From NCBI GenBank assembly GCA_963965975.1, contig OZ014422.1, positions 5,869,701-5,933,700 on the forward strand: a stretch of 64,000 nucleotides of DNA. The letters run 5' to 3'. Position numbers and translations under genes: made by a program. Within the stretch, counting starts at the first letter, position 1. Each line of letters opens with the position of its first letter. This document shows, one piece after another, positions 13,020 to 25,444 of this stretch. Source of the stretch: Xestospongia bergquistia (Eukaryota > Porifera > Demospongiae > Haplosclerida > Petrosiidae). Under the pieces are notes generated by a model that was given only the letters and a program-made list of their open reading frames with translations, was not told the DNA's origin and did not search any database.

Positions 13020-13835
13020 CTTTATAAATGCATATAGTAGTCAGAAAAAGGATCAGTTAATAATATATTTGAGAGGACTGACTAAAAGTATATTGTCTTC
13101 AGTTCTTTTAGCTAGATATTGATCTAGAAAATAATGCTTAAATGAACTAATCATTTACCATTCCGTGTGAGGACTATTCAAATCTAAAATAGTATAATTA
13201 ATCAATCATATAAGTACAGTATGTGTATATATATCTCCTCTTATTACATGGTACTGTCAGTATGTAATTCACCAAACATTATATTCACTACTTCCAGACA
13301 TGATATCACTATGTACTGTGACACAGTTATTGCTTGTAGATGACTCATTAGATAAGATATAAATAGTGTTTATAAAACACGTTCAATTCCATTATCTAGA
13401 TGTATCAGTACTGTTGTTGAAGGCATATATGATATAGAACTACTTGATGGAACAGAACATGTGGATGATAATATTAATACAACTGCAGTTTGTTTGAAAT
13501 GTGGATTGTCTTTCATTAGTTAATTATAGTTCCAGTATCGAACACTGGTGCTTTATCACTAGATATTATTATGATATCATTAACTTGACAAGAGTCCTAA
13601 CTAGTGTCTGTCTCAGGAGACATTATAATCAAATCTGTGGTGGTATGATCTACATTAAATTGTGGTGCATATCCTCTAGTGGTATATATAGTAATTTTCT
13701 ATAATATTGATAATCTCTTGGACACCTGCATTTTTTTTTTAATAATGATATGAAGTATTAATATTTCTCACTAGTGTTTGCTTTGACAGAATCCTTGAAA
13801 GAAGAACAACTAGTTGAATTACCTTCATTAATCTA
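13020..13835 (-). pseudogene. Decayed Ig-receptor remnant (psi-1)
   Basis: Remnants in gene order on the minus strand: a signal-peptide-exon relic near 13775-13835, Ig-domain C-terminal half near 13500-13700 (recognisable APVFDTGT and conserved framework codons, with the YYWC area mutated), and a class-2 last-exon relic near 13030-13130. Frames are broken throughout and the N-terminal half of the Ig exon is missing. Confidence 0.65.
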
Positions 13836-14250
13836 TTAATTGTGATTATTGTATTAAATCATTGAAGTTTGTTAAACAAATAGTATGTCACTAACATTAA
13901 TTAATATAACAATGGTATGAACTAAGTAATATGAATTTTGAAGATAACATTTTCAAATTAATTGGCATTTTTACTTAATGAACTCATATACAAAGTGTTA
14001 TTAGGAAAAGTAAACAATTATTAGTGTTCATACAATACTTGAGAGTTGAGACATTGTAGTCAGATCTGTATGCTAAAAGAGATGTCCTATAAATAGTAAT
14101 GTCCTGCAAATATATATGAAACTTTTTACTACATGATTATTCTTAAAACATTAAAAGAGAAATTAAATTGTAGACAAAAATTAATAACAAATATCAAATA
14201 ATCAGACATTATTCATTTTACCAGCTTCTAATTGACTGATAACCTATTAA

Positions 14251-16332
14251 TTATTTTTTTACTATTGTAGTATAAAGGACAGTATCAGATGAGGGAGAGG
14301 GTTTAGTGACAGGTTTGACTTTTTTCTGCCAGTCAAGTACTGCATAAGTTGGTACTTCATTTGAGGAGTCTGCTGAGCTAGCAGTGACTGGTATGTTCTT
14401 TATCTCCATTTCTTTCTCTTGTGGTTCTGAAGAGCCTGATGAGTTAGTAGTGACTGGTTTGTCTTTTATCTCTGTTTCTTTCTTTTGTGGCTTTGAAGAG
14501 TATGGAGGTGGGCGTGAAGGAGGTTGTGAAGGCTTGCTTGACTGGCTTGACTTCTTGTCTTTTATCTCTGTTTCTTTCTCCTGTGGCTTTGAATGGCCTA
14601 CTGAACTGGCAGTGATTGGTGTGTCCTTTACCTCTCTTTCTTTCTCTCGTGGTGTTGAAGATCCTACTGAGCTGGAAGTCATTGGTGTGTCCTTTATCTT
14701 TGTTTCTTTTTCCTGTGGCTTGGAAAAGTATGGAGGTGGTTGTGAAGGAGATTGTGGTGGCTTGCTTGACTGGTTTGACTTGGTATCTTTTATCTCTGTT
14801 TGTTTCTTTTGTGGTTTTGAGGAGTATGCTGAGCAGGCAGTGACTGATTTATCTTTTATCTCTGTTTCTTTCTTTGAAGAGTAAGGAGGTGGCTGTGAAG
14901 GAGGTCGTAATGGCTTGTATGACTGGTTTGACTTGATATCAGTGAGAGAGTAATATTGATTATCCACTTTATGTTTGCTAAATGTAAACACACATTAACT
15001 ACATGTATTGAAGTAAATGGAATGGCAACACAATTTATTAGGTAATGTATTCATATTGTATTTATGTCCTGCTATATAGTACTATAATTCTAGTAGTATA
15101 GTATGTAGGAATAGATAGTAATGAAATTAGCGACATGTTCATTTAAAAACAAAGCATATATGCTTATCCAATTAGGCAAGTGTTCAATAATAATATATTA
15201 TGGAATTTTGTCATAATGTAAGCAATCAACATACCTTATATTTGTAAATTGATATTGTAAGACTACTCCTATACAAATAAGAAAAACACATGACTATATT
15301 ATAAAAAGTGACTTACTGCGATCTGGTTGTCTTTTGATGACAATAAAGATGATGATAATTACAGCAGCTATCACTAGTATTAGTGTAGCCAATAATATTA
15401 ATACAGTAACTACTACTACAATGACAGTAGTGGTATTATTACTAGTCCGGTCTGAAAGTACTGGAGTATTACTGATAACACCTGAAGATATGGAAGGTAC
15501 TACTACAGCAATAGTTGTGGTAATACTGCTAGTCTGACTTGAACTTACTGGAGTATTACTGATAAAACCTGAAGGTACAGAAGATACTACTATAGTAATA
15601 ATAGTTGTAATACTGCTAGTCTGACTTGAAGGTACTGGAGTATTACTGATACCATTAACAAGAGTAGAAGTAATACGAAATGAAGTAGAAAAAATGGTAT
15701 CAAGTAAAATACTGGTAACAACTCCATAACTTGTTGGACTGACTGCAGTAGTTTCAGCATATGTACTAGTACTTACAGTTGTAGTTGTTGACCTAATACA
15801 CATTAATGATGGTGATGATCCTACTGCACAGATTGATTGATTTGTGTACTGTGTTCCACTACATATAGTCATAGTTCCAGTATCAAACACTGGTGCTTTA
15901 TTACTAGATATAAATATTCCATTATAAGAGGGATCATTAACTTGACACCAGTAATAACCAGTGTCATTCTGAGGAGACAATACATATAGATCTGTAACGA
16001 TACGATTATATCCTCTACTAGCATATATGGTAAATCTTCCTTGTTCCTCTGTAATATATCTCCCACACTCACTAATATTCTTACTCCAGTACCAGTCTAC
16101 AGTGACAGTAGTACTATCACTAGGTACTAGTACTGAACATGTTAGTTGAAGGACAGGCCTCACTGGATTACAAGTAGTAAAGTTAGCTGGTGGTTGTTTC
16201 TCATATTGATAGTTTCCTGTACAAACTGTTAATGCATTTTCAAACTATAATGCATTATAATAACATTAACTTACCATCAGTAGCTTTGACAGAAGTGGTT
16301 GAAAGAAGGATAAGGAGGAAATATTGGAACAT
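14251..16332 (-). CDS. Ig-receptor D: single V-like Ig domain, long stalk, expanded class-1 tail
   Basis: Type I receptor of 575 aa. Exons 16332-16275 (signal peptide MFQYFLLILLSTTSVKA), 16225-15317, 15268-15235 and 14977-14251 keep frame exactly. The Ig domain has the array framework (LQLTCSV, VDWYWSKN, DTGYYWCQVND). The stalk carries repeated SNTPV and SSQTSS segments. The transmembrane helix is Val/Ile/Leu-rich. The tail is a run of modules built as KPxxPPSxPPPYSSKPQKKETEIKD-like units with three PPPY sites, then EVPTYAVLDW and a C-terminal VLYTTI (ITIM consensus). It is an expanded version of receptor A's tail. WW-domain and SH2 binding are inferences from motifs. Confidence 0.87.
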
Positions 16333-16599
16333 TTTCACTAACTGCTTTGTTACTAGGGAATATCTTAATGTGTGGTGGGTGGGTCATTATATAATTGCTG
16401 TGTGGGTGTATAGTGTTCATGAACTTCATAATTTTCTTAACTTTAACTGATGCATAGACAACATAATAATTTTATTGATCTAAAAAGTAAAATAATATTA
16501 TTTTAAAATCATTTGCCATTTCCTGGGAGATCATAAGTACTATATACATGAGCACAGCATACCTTTTTTATATGTCTTCTTTTTATTTCACAGTAATAC

Positions 16600-17358
16600 A
16601 GTCAGTAGTTCCTCAAATATCACTTTACTCATTTACTACTAGACCTCTGCTATTGCTTGTCTCATTAGGTGAGATATAGATGGAGATTGTTAGTGATGAT
16701 CAACAAAAGGTAGTTAATAATGAACATGACACAAATATAATTTATGTATCAGTACTTTTAGCAAATTTTCTTGTTGAAGGGAGTTATGGTAGATAACTAC
16801 TTGATGAAACTGAATATATTGATGAGAATACTAATACAAATGTAGTTTGTTCAAAATGTGTATTTTCTTCTAATACAGTCAGTCATAGTTCCAATATCAA
16901 ACACTCGTACTTTATTGCTAGATATAAATACTCCATCATAAGAGGAATCATCAACTTGACACCAGTAATAACCAGTGTCTGTCTCTGGAGATCGTATAGT
17001 TAGATCTATAATGATATGATCTATTTTAGTAAGACAGGATCCTCTGACAAGAGGAAAATATGTCAATTCCTTAATCCTTTGTAAATGTTCCTCTCACACT
17101 CATTGATGCTCTTATTCCATTACTAGTGTACACTGACAGTAATACTAGCACTAGATAGTAGTACTTGAACATATTCTAATAGAAGTGTAATTCTCACTGG
17201 ATTATTGTTATGAGTAAACCTAGGTGTAATTGCTTCTAATTGATAGCTTCCTGAAAATCCTGTCAATATATTAGAGAACTATGGTTAATGCTCTAACTTA
17301 GCCTTGACAGAGGTAGTTGAAATAAGAAAAAACAGAATATTCTATATCATTTTGATAG
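16600..17358 (-). pseudogene. Decayed Ig-receptor remnant E (psi-2)
   Basis: The middle of the Ig exon is still open at 16851-17066 (DLTIRSPETDTGYYWCQVDDSSYDGVFISSNK), but upstream codons for the CxVLVPSDSTT segment are mutated, the VDWYW region is lost to substitutions, and the signal-peptide exon near 17300-17358 lacks a good donor. A relic of the transmembrane region may extend to about 16600. I found no usable full frame. Confidence 0.7.
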
Positions 17359-17459
17359 TGAAGAAAGCAGGTTTATGAACACCACTAATGTGTAAGTGTT
17401 TCTCATGCAGAAATGTGAATTTAATGTGTTGGTCTACATTAAATTAAACATAATATAAT

Positions 17460-17950
17460 TTTTCTTAGTTAAGTATTGATAAGTACAGATATGCTTTTGT
17501 TTATTATGGAAGCAAATTAAACAATGCAAATTACATGTACTGATAACACATATTTAGCCAAGAGGTGGATCAGATGGAACAGAATCAACAACATGCTCTA
17601 GAAAACCACCTCTTGGTTTATTCTTATTTCCTGTAAAGCCTATAGCTCATGCTGACACATCCTAAAGCAAACATTGCTGCTAATTACAGTTCTAATATTT
17701 AATGTTAGTTCTAGATGTTAAAATCACAGTGTAGTATATTAAATGCTAGTTGAAGGTAAACATCAACATTAGTTGTGTTAATATTTTTATTATATATTGG
17801 ATGTGAACGAATAGATTTTGTTAAAGTTAATAATAGTATTAAACCTTCAGGAGCTTTACTCAAAATGACATGGGACACACCCATATTACTGACACAATAT
17901 AACTAAAGTAAAGAGGAATACTTTGAATGAAAAGTTGTACTTAATTAAAT
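17460..17950. repeat. Duplicated spacer block, copy 1 of 3
   Basis: This AT-rich block recurs at about 20155-20560 and 23560-24000. Shared landmarks include TTATTATGGAAGCAAAT, TACATGTACTGATAACACA, TTGGTTTATTCTTATTTC and the following TCTAATATTTAATGTTAG. Its regular place upstream of class-3 tail exons marks it as part of the tandem duplication unit. No coding potential seen. Confidence 0.7.
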
Positions 17951-17954
17951 ACAA

Positions 17955-18160
17955 GTCATGAAGTATCTATATTATCAACAAATGTTGATATCTTTACAGT
18001 CACTTTAGTATCATTCTTCTTCACTACAGTACTATATATAACAGGTTCTATTGTTGATAATGGATGAGTTTCCTCTGTATTACTACAGACTACAGAATCT
18101 GAACTAGAAGGAGGAAATGAAGACATTTTTAATTGTAACTCTGTGTAAGTTATAACTTTA
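17955..18160 (-). pseudogene. Orphan class-3 receptor tail exon
   Basis: Minus-strand reading is homologous to the final exon of receptor H: relics of QLKMSSFPP, SDSVVCSNTE, EPVIYS and STFVDNIDTS-stop. It lies 3' of receptor F's own stop, so it is either a relic of a lost class-3 gene or an alternative terminal exon. One VIYSxV codon is altered (AGCACTG to AGTACTG on the plus strand). Confidence 0.6.
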
Positions 18161-18487
18161 ACATTTGTAACTTGTGTATATCTTCTTTTGGAGTTACTTT
18201 AGAGGAATAAGGAGCTTTTAAAAAATAAAAGTGGAATCATAAATAATATGCATCAAGTTAGTTGTCATATGGACTATTTACTGTAACACTATTCAATTTT
18301 AGCTGAGATAACTAAGAATATTTATTGTGTCCAAAAATAATGCCTTCCTGGGAATAAGTGATCATAACCATACATCTTTTACTTAAAATAACTTTATATT
18401 ATAATAACACATTAACTGAGAGAAAGACAAATACACATAATAACATTCTGCTATCGTTAATGATTTGAAGTAAACATCGCTAAATAA

Positions 18488-19644
18488 TCACTGTTGTGGT
18501 GTATCATAAACACACAAGTAATCAGAAGGATGATCAGTAACTGATGTATCTTGAGAGAACACAGTCAAACCATAAGCTGTATTGACTTCAGTTATTACTT
18601 GTTTGGGTATTGATCTAATAATTAAAATAAGATCTTATTTAAGTAAAAATTTACTAACTCTTTTTCTTCACTGGTAGGATTGTTCAGATCTAAATGGTAT
18701 CATCTTAAGTAATAAGTACGTATCACAAATACCTTTATTATATCTCCTCTTATTCCACAGTATAGTCAGTAGTCCACCTAGTACACCTCCTAGAATAAAC
18801 ATTATTACACTAAGCACAATCAGACCTGATATCAGTCCTTCATTGTGACAAGTGTGTAGAGAAGATGTCATACTGGTTATATCAGAAGATGGAGTCATAT
18901 ATGTGGTATAAGGTGAGACATCCATTATTGAAAATGTATTCATGTTATAGCTGGTAGAACTAGTTGGATATATAACATGTACAATTGTACTTGATCCTGT
19001 AAGTATTGTAGTTATAGATGAAGTAACTGATTGGAAATGTGTAGTAATAACAGCTGTTATGCTATGTACAAAACTAGATGTTGGAATTACACAAATTAAT
19101 GAAGGTACTGATCCTACTGCACATTTGGTTTGAAGTGTGGACTGTGTCCCACTACAGTTAGTCATAGTACCAGTATCAAACACTGATGCTTTATTACTAG
19201 ATGTAAATACTCCATTATAAGAGGGATCATTAACTTGACACCAGTAATAACCAGTGTCTGTCTGAGGAGATGTTATAATCAGATCTGTAGTGATACGATC
19301 TACATTTAAAAGATGTGAGGATGCTCTCATAGTGGTTATAGTAAATCTTCCTTGTTCTTCAGTAATATAACTCCCACACTCACTGATATTCTTACTCCAG
19401 TACCAGTCTACAGTGACAGTAGTACTATCACTAGGTACTAGTACTGCACATTCTAGTGAAAGGACAGTCTTCACTGGATTACAATGAGTGAAGCTAGTTA
19501 GTGGTTGTCTCTCATATTGATAGTTTCCTGTACAACCTGTTAATATATTAGTGAGTTACAGTACATATTTATAACAATTAACTTACCAGTATTAGCTTTG
19601 ACAGAAGTTGTTGAGAGAAGAATAAATAGAAAATATTGGATCAT
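18488..19644 (-). CDS. Ig-receptor F: single V-like Ig domain, class-2 tail
   Basis: Signal peptide MIQYFLFILLSTTSVKANT starts at 19644. The Ig exon (about 19537-18733) has LSLECAVLVPSDSTT, VDWYWSKN, DTGYYWCQVND and the conserved extra cysteines, a stalk containing YPTSSTSYNMNTFS, and the transmembrane helix FILGGVLGGLLTILW. Tail exons read DLNNPTSEEKE and then SIPKQVITEVNTAYGLTVFSQ...SDYLCVYDTPQQ with stop at 18488. SDYLCV fits the ITIM consensus. The donor after EEKE (GTTAGT) is weaker than in receptor C. Very close to receptor G through stalk, membrane helix and tail, so they are recent duplicates. Confidence 0.85.
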
Positions 19645-19799
19645 TTTTAACAAACTCCTTTGTTACTGGGGAATACCTAATAGTGTGGTATGTGGGCGTT
19701 TATACAATTAGTATGTGTGTTGGGAGTGTTCTACATGTTATCACAATGTCTATTTGGGAATGAGTATTTTTAACTATTGAAACTTCACAAATTTCTTAC

Positions 19800-20078
19800 T
19801 ATAAATTGTAAATCTTTCTTGTTCTTCTGTAATATTCCTCCCATGCTCACTGATATTCTTACTCCAGTACCAGTCTACAGTGACACTCATTAATACTAGT
19901 ACTGAACATATACTGTTCACTGGATTATTATCAGTGAACCTAGGTATGGTTGTTTCTAATTTATAGCTTCCTGAACATCCTGTTAATATATCAGTGACCT
20001 AGGGGTTAATGCTCTAACTTAGACTTGACAGAAGTACTTGAAAGAAAAATAAACAGAAAACATTATAACATTTTGACT
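19800..20078 (-). pseudogene. Truncated Ig-receptor remnant (psi-3)
   Basis: Contains a signal-peptide exon relic (about 20020-20078) and only the N-terminal half of the Ig exon: the ITEEQERF, SKNISEHGR and VDWYWSKN segments are recognisable near 19805-19880. The S-D-S-T-T codons are partly deleted and nothing downstream of the C'' region exists. The truncation abuts receptor F's upstream spacer. Confidence 0.7.
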
Positions 20079-20154
20079 GTGAAGGAAGCAATAGCCTGTA
20101 TTGTTTCTAATATGATATATGTTGGTCTATATTAACATATTGTAATTTTTCTTA

Positions 20155-20560
20155 ATTAAGTATTGATGTCTACAGATATGCTTTTGATTATTATGGAAGC
20201 AAATCAAATTACGTGTACTGACAACACGTATCTAGTCAAGAGGTGGATCAGATGGAACACAATCAACAACATGCTCTAGAAAGCCACCTCTTGGTTTATT
20301 CTTATTTCCTATAAAGCCTATAGTTCATGCTGACACATCCTAAAACAAACATTGCTAAATAATAACAGTTCTAATATTTAATGTTAGTTTTAGATGTTAA
20401 AATCATAGTGTAATATATTGCATACTAATTAAAGGTCAACATCAACATTAGTGACGCTAATATTTTTATTATATTGGATGTGAATGAATAAATTTTGTTA
20501 AAGTTACTCAAAATGACAAGGGACACACCCACATTACTGACATAATAATAACTAAATTAA
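20155..20560. repeat. Duplicated spacer block, copy 2 of 3
   Basis: Homologous to 17460-17950 with small indels; it lies between two receptor remnants and carries the same landmarks, including the GAGGTGGATCAGATGGAAC block. Confidence 0.7.
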
Positions 20561-20599
20561 AGAGGAACATTTTGAAGGATAAGGTGTACTATATAAGTA

Positions 20600-21165
20600 T
20601 AAGTCATGAAGTATCTATATTATTAACAAATGTTGATATCTTTATAGTCACTTTAGTATCATTCTTCTTCACTACAGCACTGTATATAACATGTTTTATT
20701 GTTGACAATGGAGGAATGTCCTCTGTATTACTACAGACTACAGGATCAGAACTAGAAGGAGGAAATGAAGACATTTTTAATTGTAACTCTGTGTAAGTTA
20801 TAACTTTAACATTTGTAACTTGTGTATATCTTCTTTTGGAGTTAATTTAGAGGAATAAGGAGCTTTTAGAAGCACTGGTTTCTTTATTACTAGATATAAA
20901 TACATCATTATAAGAGGAATCATTAACTTGACACCAGTACTACCAGTAGGTACTAGTACTGAGCATGTTAGTTGAAGGGTAGTCCTCACTGGATTACAAT
21001 GAGTAAAATTTGTTGGTGGTTATCTCTCATATTGATGGACAACCTGTATATCAGTTTATTAATACGATAACAATATATAGTATACATGTGTTATTTCTTA
21101 CCATTATTTGCTCTGACAGAGTTCTTTGAAAGGAGAAGAGAACAACAAGTTGTATTACCTTCATC
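20600..21165 (-). pseudogene. Internally deleted class-3 Ig-receptor remnant (psi-4)
   Basis: Signal-peptide exon relic near 21100-21165. The Ig exon is collapsed: at 20990-20930 LQLTCSVLVP runs straight into CQVND-type codons, so the central Ig domain is deleted, followed by SSNK relics at about 20890. The class-3 tail exon (about 20600-20830) follows directly, with VVCSNTE, a VIYSAV relic and VDNIDTS-like end. Deletion between the conserved SDSTT and YYWC segments removes most of the fold. Confidence 0.7.
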
Positions 21166-21728
21166 AATCTATTGTGAGTGCTGTATCAAATCATCAAAGT
21201 TTGTTAAAACAAACATTATGTCAGTAACATTAGTTAAAATAACAATGATACGAACTACATACACTACATAACATGAACAAATATCATTTAGAAGACAGCT
21301 TTATTTCAAATTAACCAACTTATTGGACTCTTATACAATGTGTTAATTACTTTTAGGATAAATAAATATTATTGTTGGTCTAATGCAGTACTAGAGACAT
21401 TGTAAACAGATCTGTATGTTGAAGGACATTTGTTCACTTATATATGTAATGTATGTTTGTCCTATTCCATTATTTGTACAGTAACTCGATGACTACTTCT
21501 GTCAAGCCCACTGCTAAAGTAGACAAGGTAATATTGTTGTCACTGACGTTTTGAGAGATTGCCCAGTAGAAAACTATTAATATGACTAACAAAAAAAATA
21601 AAATTGGAATCATACATCTCTTATCTAAAATAACTTTATAATAAAATAACACATTAACTGAGAGAAAGATAAACACAGTGTATAATATTTAGATATCATT
21701 AATGACCTGAGTAAACACTACTAAACTA
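21166..21728. other. Intergenic array spacer
   Basis: AT-rich sequence between psi-4 and the stop of receptor G. I see no convincing gene or exon; short open frames here lack splice context. Confidence 0.5.
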
Positions 21729-22889
21729 TCACTGTTGTGGTATATCATAAACACACAAGTAATCAGAAGGAGGATCAGTAACTGAGGTATCTTGAGAGAA
21801 CACAGTCAAACCATAAGCTGTATTGACTTCAGTTATTACTTGTTTTGGTATTGACCTAATAATTAAAATAAGATCTTATTTAAATAAAAATATACTAACT
21901 CTTTTTCTTCACTGGTAGAATTTTTCAGATCTAAACGGTATCAACTTAAGTAATAAATATGTATGTGACACAAATACCTTTATTATATCTCCTCTTATTC
22001 CACAATATAGTCAGCAGTCCACCTAGTACACTTCCTAGAATAAACATCATTACACTAAGCATAATCAGTCCTGATGTCAGTCCTTCATTGTGACAAATGT
22101 GTAGAGAAGATGTCATACTGGTTATATCAGAAGATGGAGTCATATATGTGGTATAAGGTGAGATGTCCATTACTGAAAATGTATTCATGTTATAGCTGGT
22201 AGAACTAGTTGGATATATAACATGTACAATTGTACTTGATTGTGTCAGTATTGTAGTTATAAATAAAGTAACTGATTGGAAATGTGTAGTAATAACAGTT
22301 GTAATGCTTTGTACTGAACTAGATGTTGTAAGTACACATATCAATGGAGGTACTGATCCTACTGCACATTTTGTTTTAAATGTCGACTGTGTCCCACTAC
22401 AGGTAGTCATAGTTCCAGTATTAAACACTGGTGATTTATTACTAGATATAAATACTCCATTATAAGAGGGATCATTAACTTGACACCAGTAATAACCAGT
22501 GTCTGTCTGAGGAGATGTTATAGTCAGATCTGTAGTGATACGATCTACATTAGTAAGATGTGAAAATCCTCTGTTAGTGTTTTTTGTAAATCTTCCTTGT
22601 TCCTCTGTAATATATCTCCCACACTCACTAATATTCTTACTCCAGTACCAGTCTACAGTGACAGTAGTACTATCACTAGGTACTAGTACTGAACATTGTA
22701 GTTGAAGGACAGTCTTCACTGGATTACAATGATTGAAGCTAGTTACTGGTTGTTTCTCATATTGATAGTTTCCTGTACAACCTGTTACTATATTAGTAAG
22801 TTACAATACATATTAATAACAATTAACTTACCACTATTAGCTTTGACAGAAGTTGTTGAGAGAAGAATAAATAGAAAATATTGGAGCAT
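21729..22889 (-). CDS. Ig-receptor G: single V-like Ig domain, class-2 tail
   Basis: Signal peptide MLQYFLFILLSTTSVKANS starts at 22889 in its own exon. The Ig exon (about 22783-21978) shows CTGNYQYEKQP, LQLQCSVLV, VDWYWSKN, DTGYYWCQVND, then the extra Cys segments TTCSGTQ, TKCAVGS and PLICV. The stalk shares STIVHVIYPTSSTSYNMN with receptor F. The transmembrane helix is FILGSVLGGLLTILW. The last exon reads QVITEVNTAYGLTVFSQ and SDYLCVYDIPQQ, stopping at 21729; SDYLCV fits ITIM. Most F/G differences are in the C''-D region of the Ig domain. Confidence 0.86.
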
Positions 22890-24036
22890 TTTTAACAAAT
22901 TGCTTTGTCACTGGGGAATACTTAATAGTGTGGTATGTGGGCGTTTACATATGTTGGGGTGTTGTACATGTTATTATAATGTGTATTTGGGAATGAGTAT
23001 TATTAATTATTAAAAATTCATAATTTTTTACTATAAATGAGCTTATCTTGCTTTGAATAATATGTAGACAATGTCTTGTTAGGAATATAATGATAAAAAC
23101 AAGTATGACTAAAAGACATAGCTTTTGCTATGGTGTATTATAACAGAAGCCATTATAAGGAGCTTCAGTTAGTAAGATATCTTGAGAGAACACAGTCAGA
23201 CTATAAACTGTATTGCTGTTTAAATTTTGTTAGTTTGTTAGTTTGGTATCTATCTATTGATATAAGAAAAGTAAGGTTAAATTAACTACTCATTTACCAT
23301 TCTCTAGAAGGACTATTAAAATCTAGTATAGTATAGTATAATCAATTACATGAGTACAGTATGTATATGGTAGAAAGCTAGATCATGGAACTAAATATGT
23401 GGATGAGAATAATTGTGAGAAGAAGAAACAGAAAGTGCTACAACATTTTGACAATGAAAAAACATTAATTTTGTTTATGAGCCCAATAATATATAACTTG
23501 TGTGTGTTTCTCATACGCCCACATTAACATAATCTATTAATGAATTTTTTCTTAGTTTTTCTTAGTTAAGTATTGATAAGTAATGTTATTGTTTTAATTA
23601 TTATGGAAGCAAATCAAACAAAACAAATTACATGTACTGATAACACATATGTATTAGCTGATAAAACACAATCAAAAACAAGTACTAAGAAGCAACATCC
23701 TTGTTTATTCTTATTTTCGATACAGTCCATAGTCCATGCCGTACACATTCTGGAACAAACAATGCTACTATTAACAGTACTAGTATATTTAATATTAGTT
23801 CTAGAGGATGTTAAATCACAATGTAGCATATTACATTCAAGGTTGACAGTCAACAATCAAAATTAGTCACATTTTATTATGAATGATTAAATTTTAATAT
23901 AAGCATTAAAAATGTTACCAGTACTACTTGAAATGACAAGTAAATTATTTGAAATGACACCCACATTTCTGACACAATATAACTAAACAAAAAGAGGAAC
24001 ATTTTGAAGGGGAAGATACAGTTAATTAAATACAAG
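22890..24036. other. Intergenic array DNA with tail relic and spacer copy 3
   Basis: About 23165-23260 contains a decayed class-2 last-exon relic on the minus strand (the SQDILL area and an altered TAYGL). About 23560-24000 is the third copy of the spacer block seen at 17.5 and 20.2 kb. No gene supported. Confidence 0.55.
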
Positions 24037-25444
24037 TCATGAAGTATCTATATTATCAACAAATGTTGATATCTTTACAGTCATTTTAGTATCATTCTTC
24101 TTCACTACAGCACTGTATATAACAGGTTCTGTTGTTGATAATGTAGGAGTGTCCTCTGTATTACTACAGACTACAGGATCTGAACTAGTAATAGGAGGAA
24201 ATGAAGACATTTTTAATTGTAACTCTGCATAAGTTATAGCTTTAACATTTGTATCTTGTGTATCTTGTTTTAAAGTTAATTTAGAGGATCCAGAATAAGG
24301 GGCAGGACATGGAGGAGGTGACTTTCTAGTACTTGTAACATTGACTTGAGAACATCTTTTTTCTACTGATGACATATTGTCATCTTTCCTGTAAGAGAGT
24401 CATTCTAACTGTCTGTACATGCAATATCACTTACTGTTCAATGGATGTTGATTTTATTGTTGTCACTTCTATTAATAAAAATACAACATATTGAGTTTGT
24501 TTACTTACTTACCATTGTTGGTCTTCTTTTTAATAATAACTACAACAATGATGATGATAATTGTTATTGGGAGAATTAAAAGTGTTAATAAAGCAAACAC
24601 TGCAACTATAGTACTAATAACAATAATGTTATTGCTTGTCTCTTGTGGAGTTACTGTTGGACTGATGACAATACTATTAGGTGTGATTGATCTCAGTTTG
24701 TGACCATTACTACTAGAGCTTATATGAACAACACTAGTGACTTCACTTCTTATTAAATTTTGAGATGTAGGTTTGAGTATGTTCATGTTAGTAATACTTG
24801 TACTTAGTACAGGTATTACCATTGTAGTTATATTATTTAGTTCATAACTAGTTATAGGGCTGAATGTACTAGTTTTAGTAGGTATCACACATATCATTGA
24901 AGGTACTGATCCTACTGCACAATTTGATTTAATTGTGGACAATTTTACATTATCACAGGTAGTCATAGTTCCAGTATCAAACACTGGTGCTTTATTACTA
25001 GATATAAAAACTCCATTATAAGAAGGATCATTAACTTGACACCAGTAATAACCAGTGTCTGTCTGAGAAGAATTGTCAGTCAGATATGTAATGATACGAT
25101 CTACATTAGGAAGATGTGAAGTTTTTCTGTTATAGGTTATTATAAATCTTCCTTGTTCCTCTGTAATAATCCTCTCACACTCATTGATATTCTTACTCCA
25201 GTACCAGTCTACAGTAACAGTAGTACTACCACTAGGTACTAGTACTGTACATACTAGTTGAAGGCTAGTCTTCACTGGATTACAATCAGTAAAGTTAGTT
25301 GGTGGTTGTCTATAGAATTGATAGTTTCCTGGACAACCTGTCAATACAATGTTAAACTACATGTATGTCAACTAAAAAAATTAACTTACCAGTGGCTTTG
25401 ACATAAGTGATTGAAGGAAGATAAACAAGAAATATCAGTAGCAT
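24037..25444 (-). CDS. Ig-receptor H: single V-like Ig domain, class-3 tail with canonical ITIM
   Basis: Signal peptide MLLIFLVYLPSITYVKATG (25444-25390). The Ig exon (about 25339-24511) has CPGNYQFYRQPPTNF, LQLVCTVLV, VDWYWSKN, DTGYYWCQVND, a Ser/Thr stalk, and an Ile/Val-rich transmembrane helix ending IIKKKTNNG. Small exons follow (EVTTIKSTSIEQ) and then the last exon from about 24388 to 24037: PPPCPAPYSG, ITYAELQL (textbook ITIM), VVCSNTEDTP, VIYSAVV (second ITIM) and STFVDNIDTS-stop. Compared with receptors I and L it lacks the two YDDI exons, so it is the short form of class 3. Inhibitory function is inferred from motifs only. Confidence 0.84.

Noticed and set aside
14384..14884. Plus-strand 166-aa frame
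   Set aside because: Antisense shadow of the proline-rich tail repeat of receptor D.
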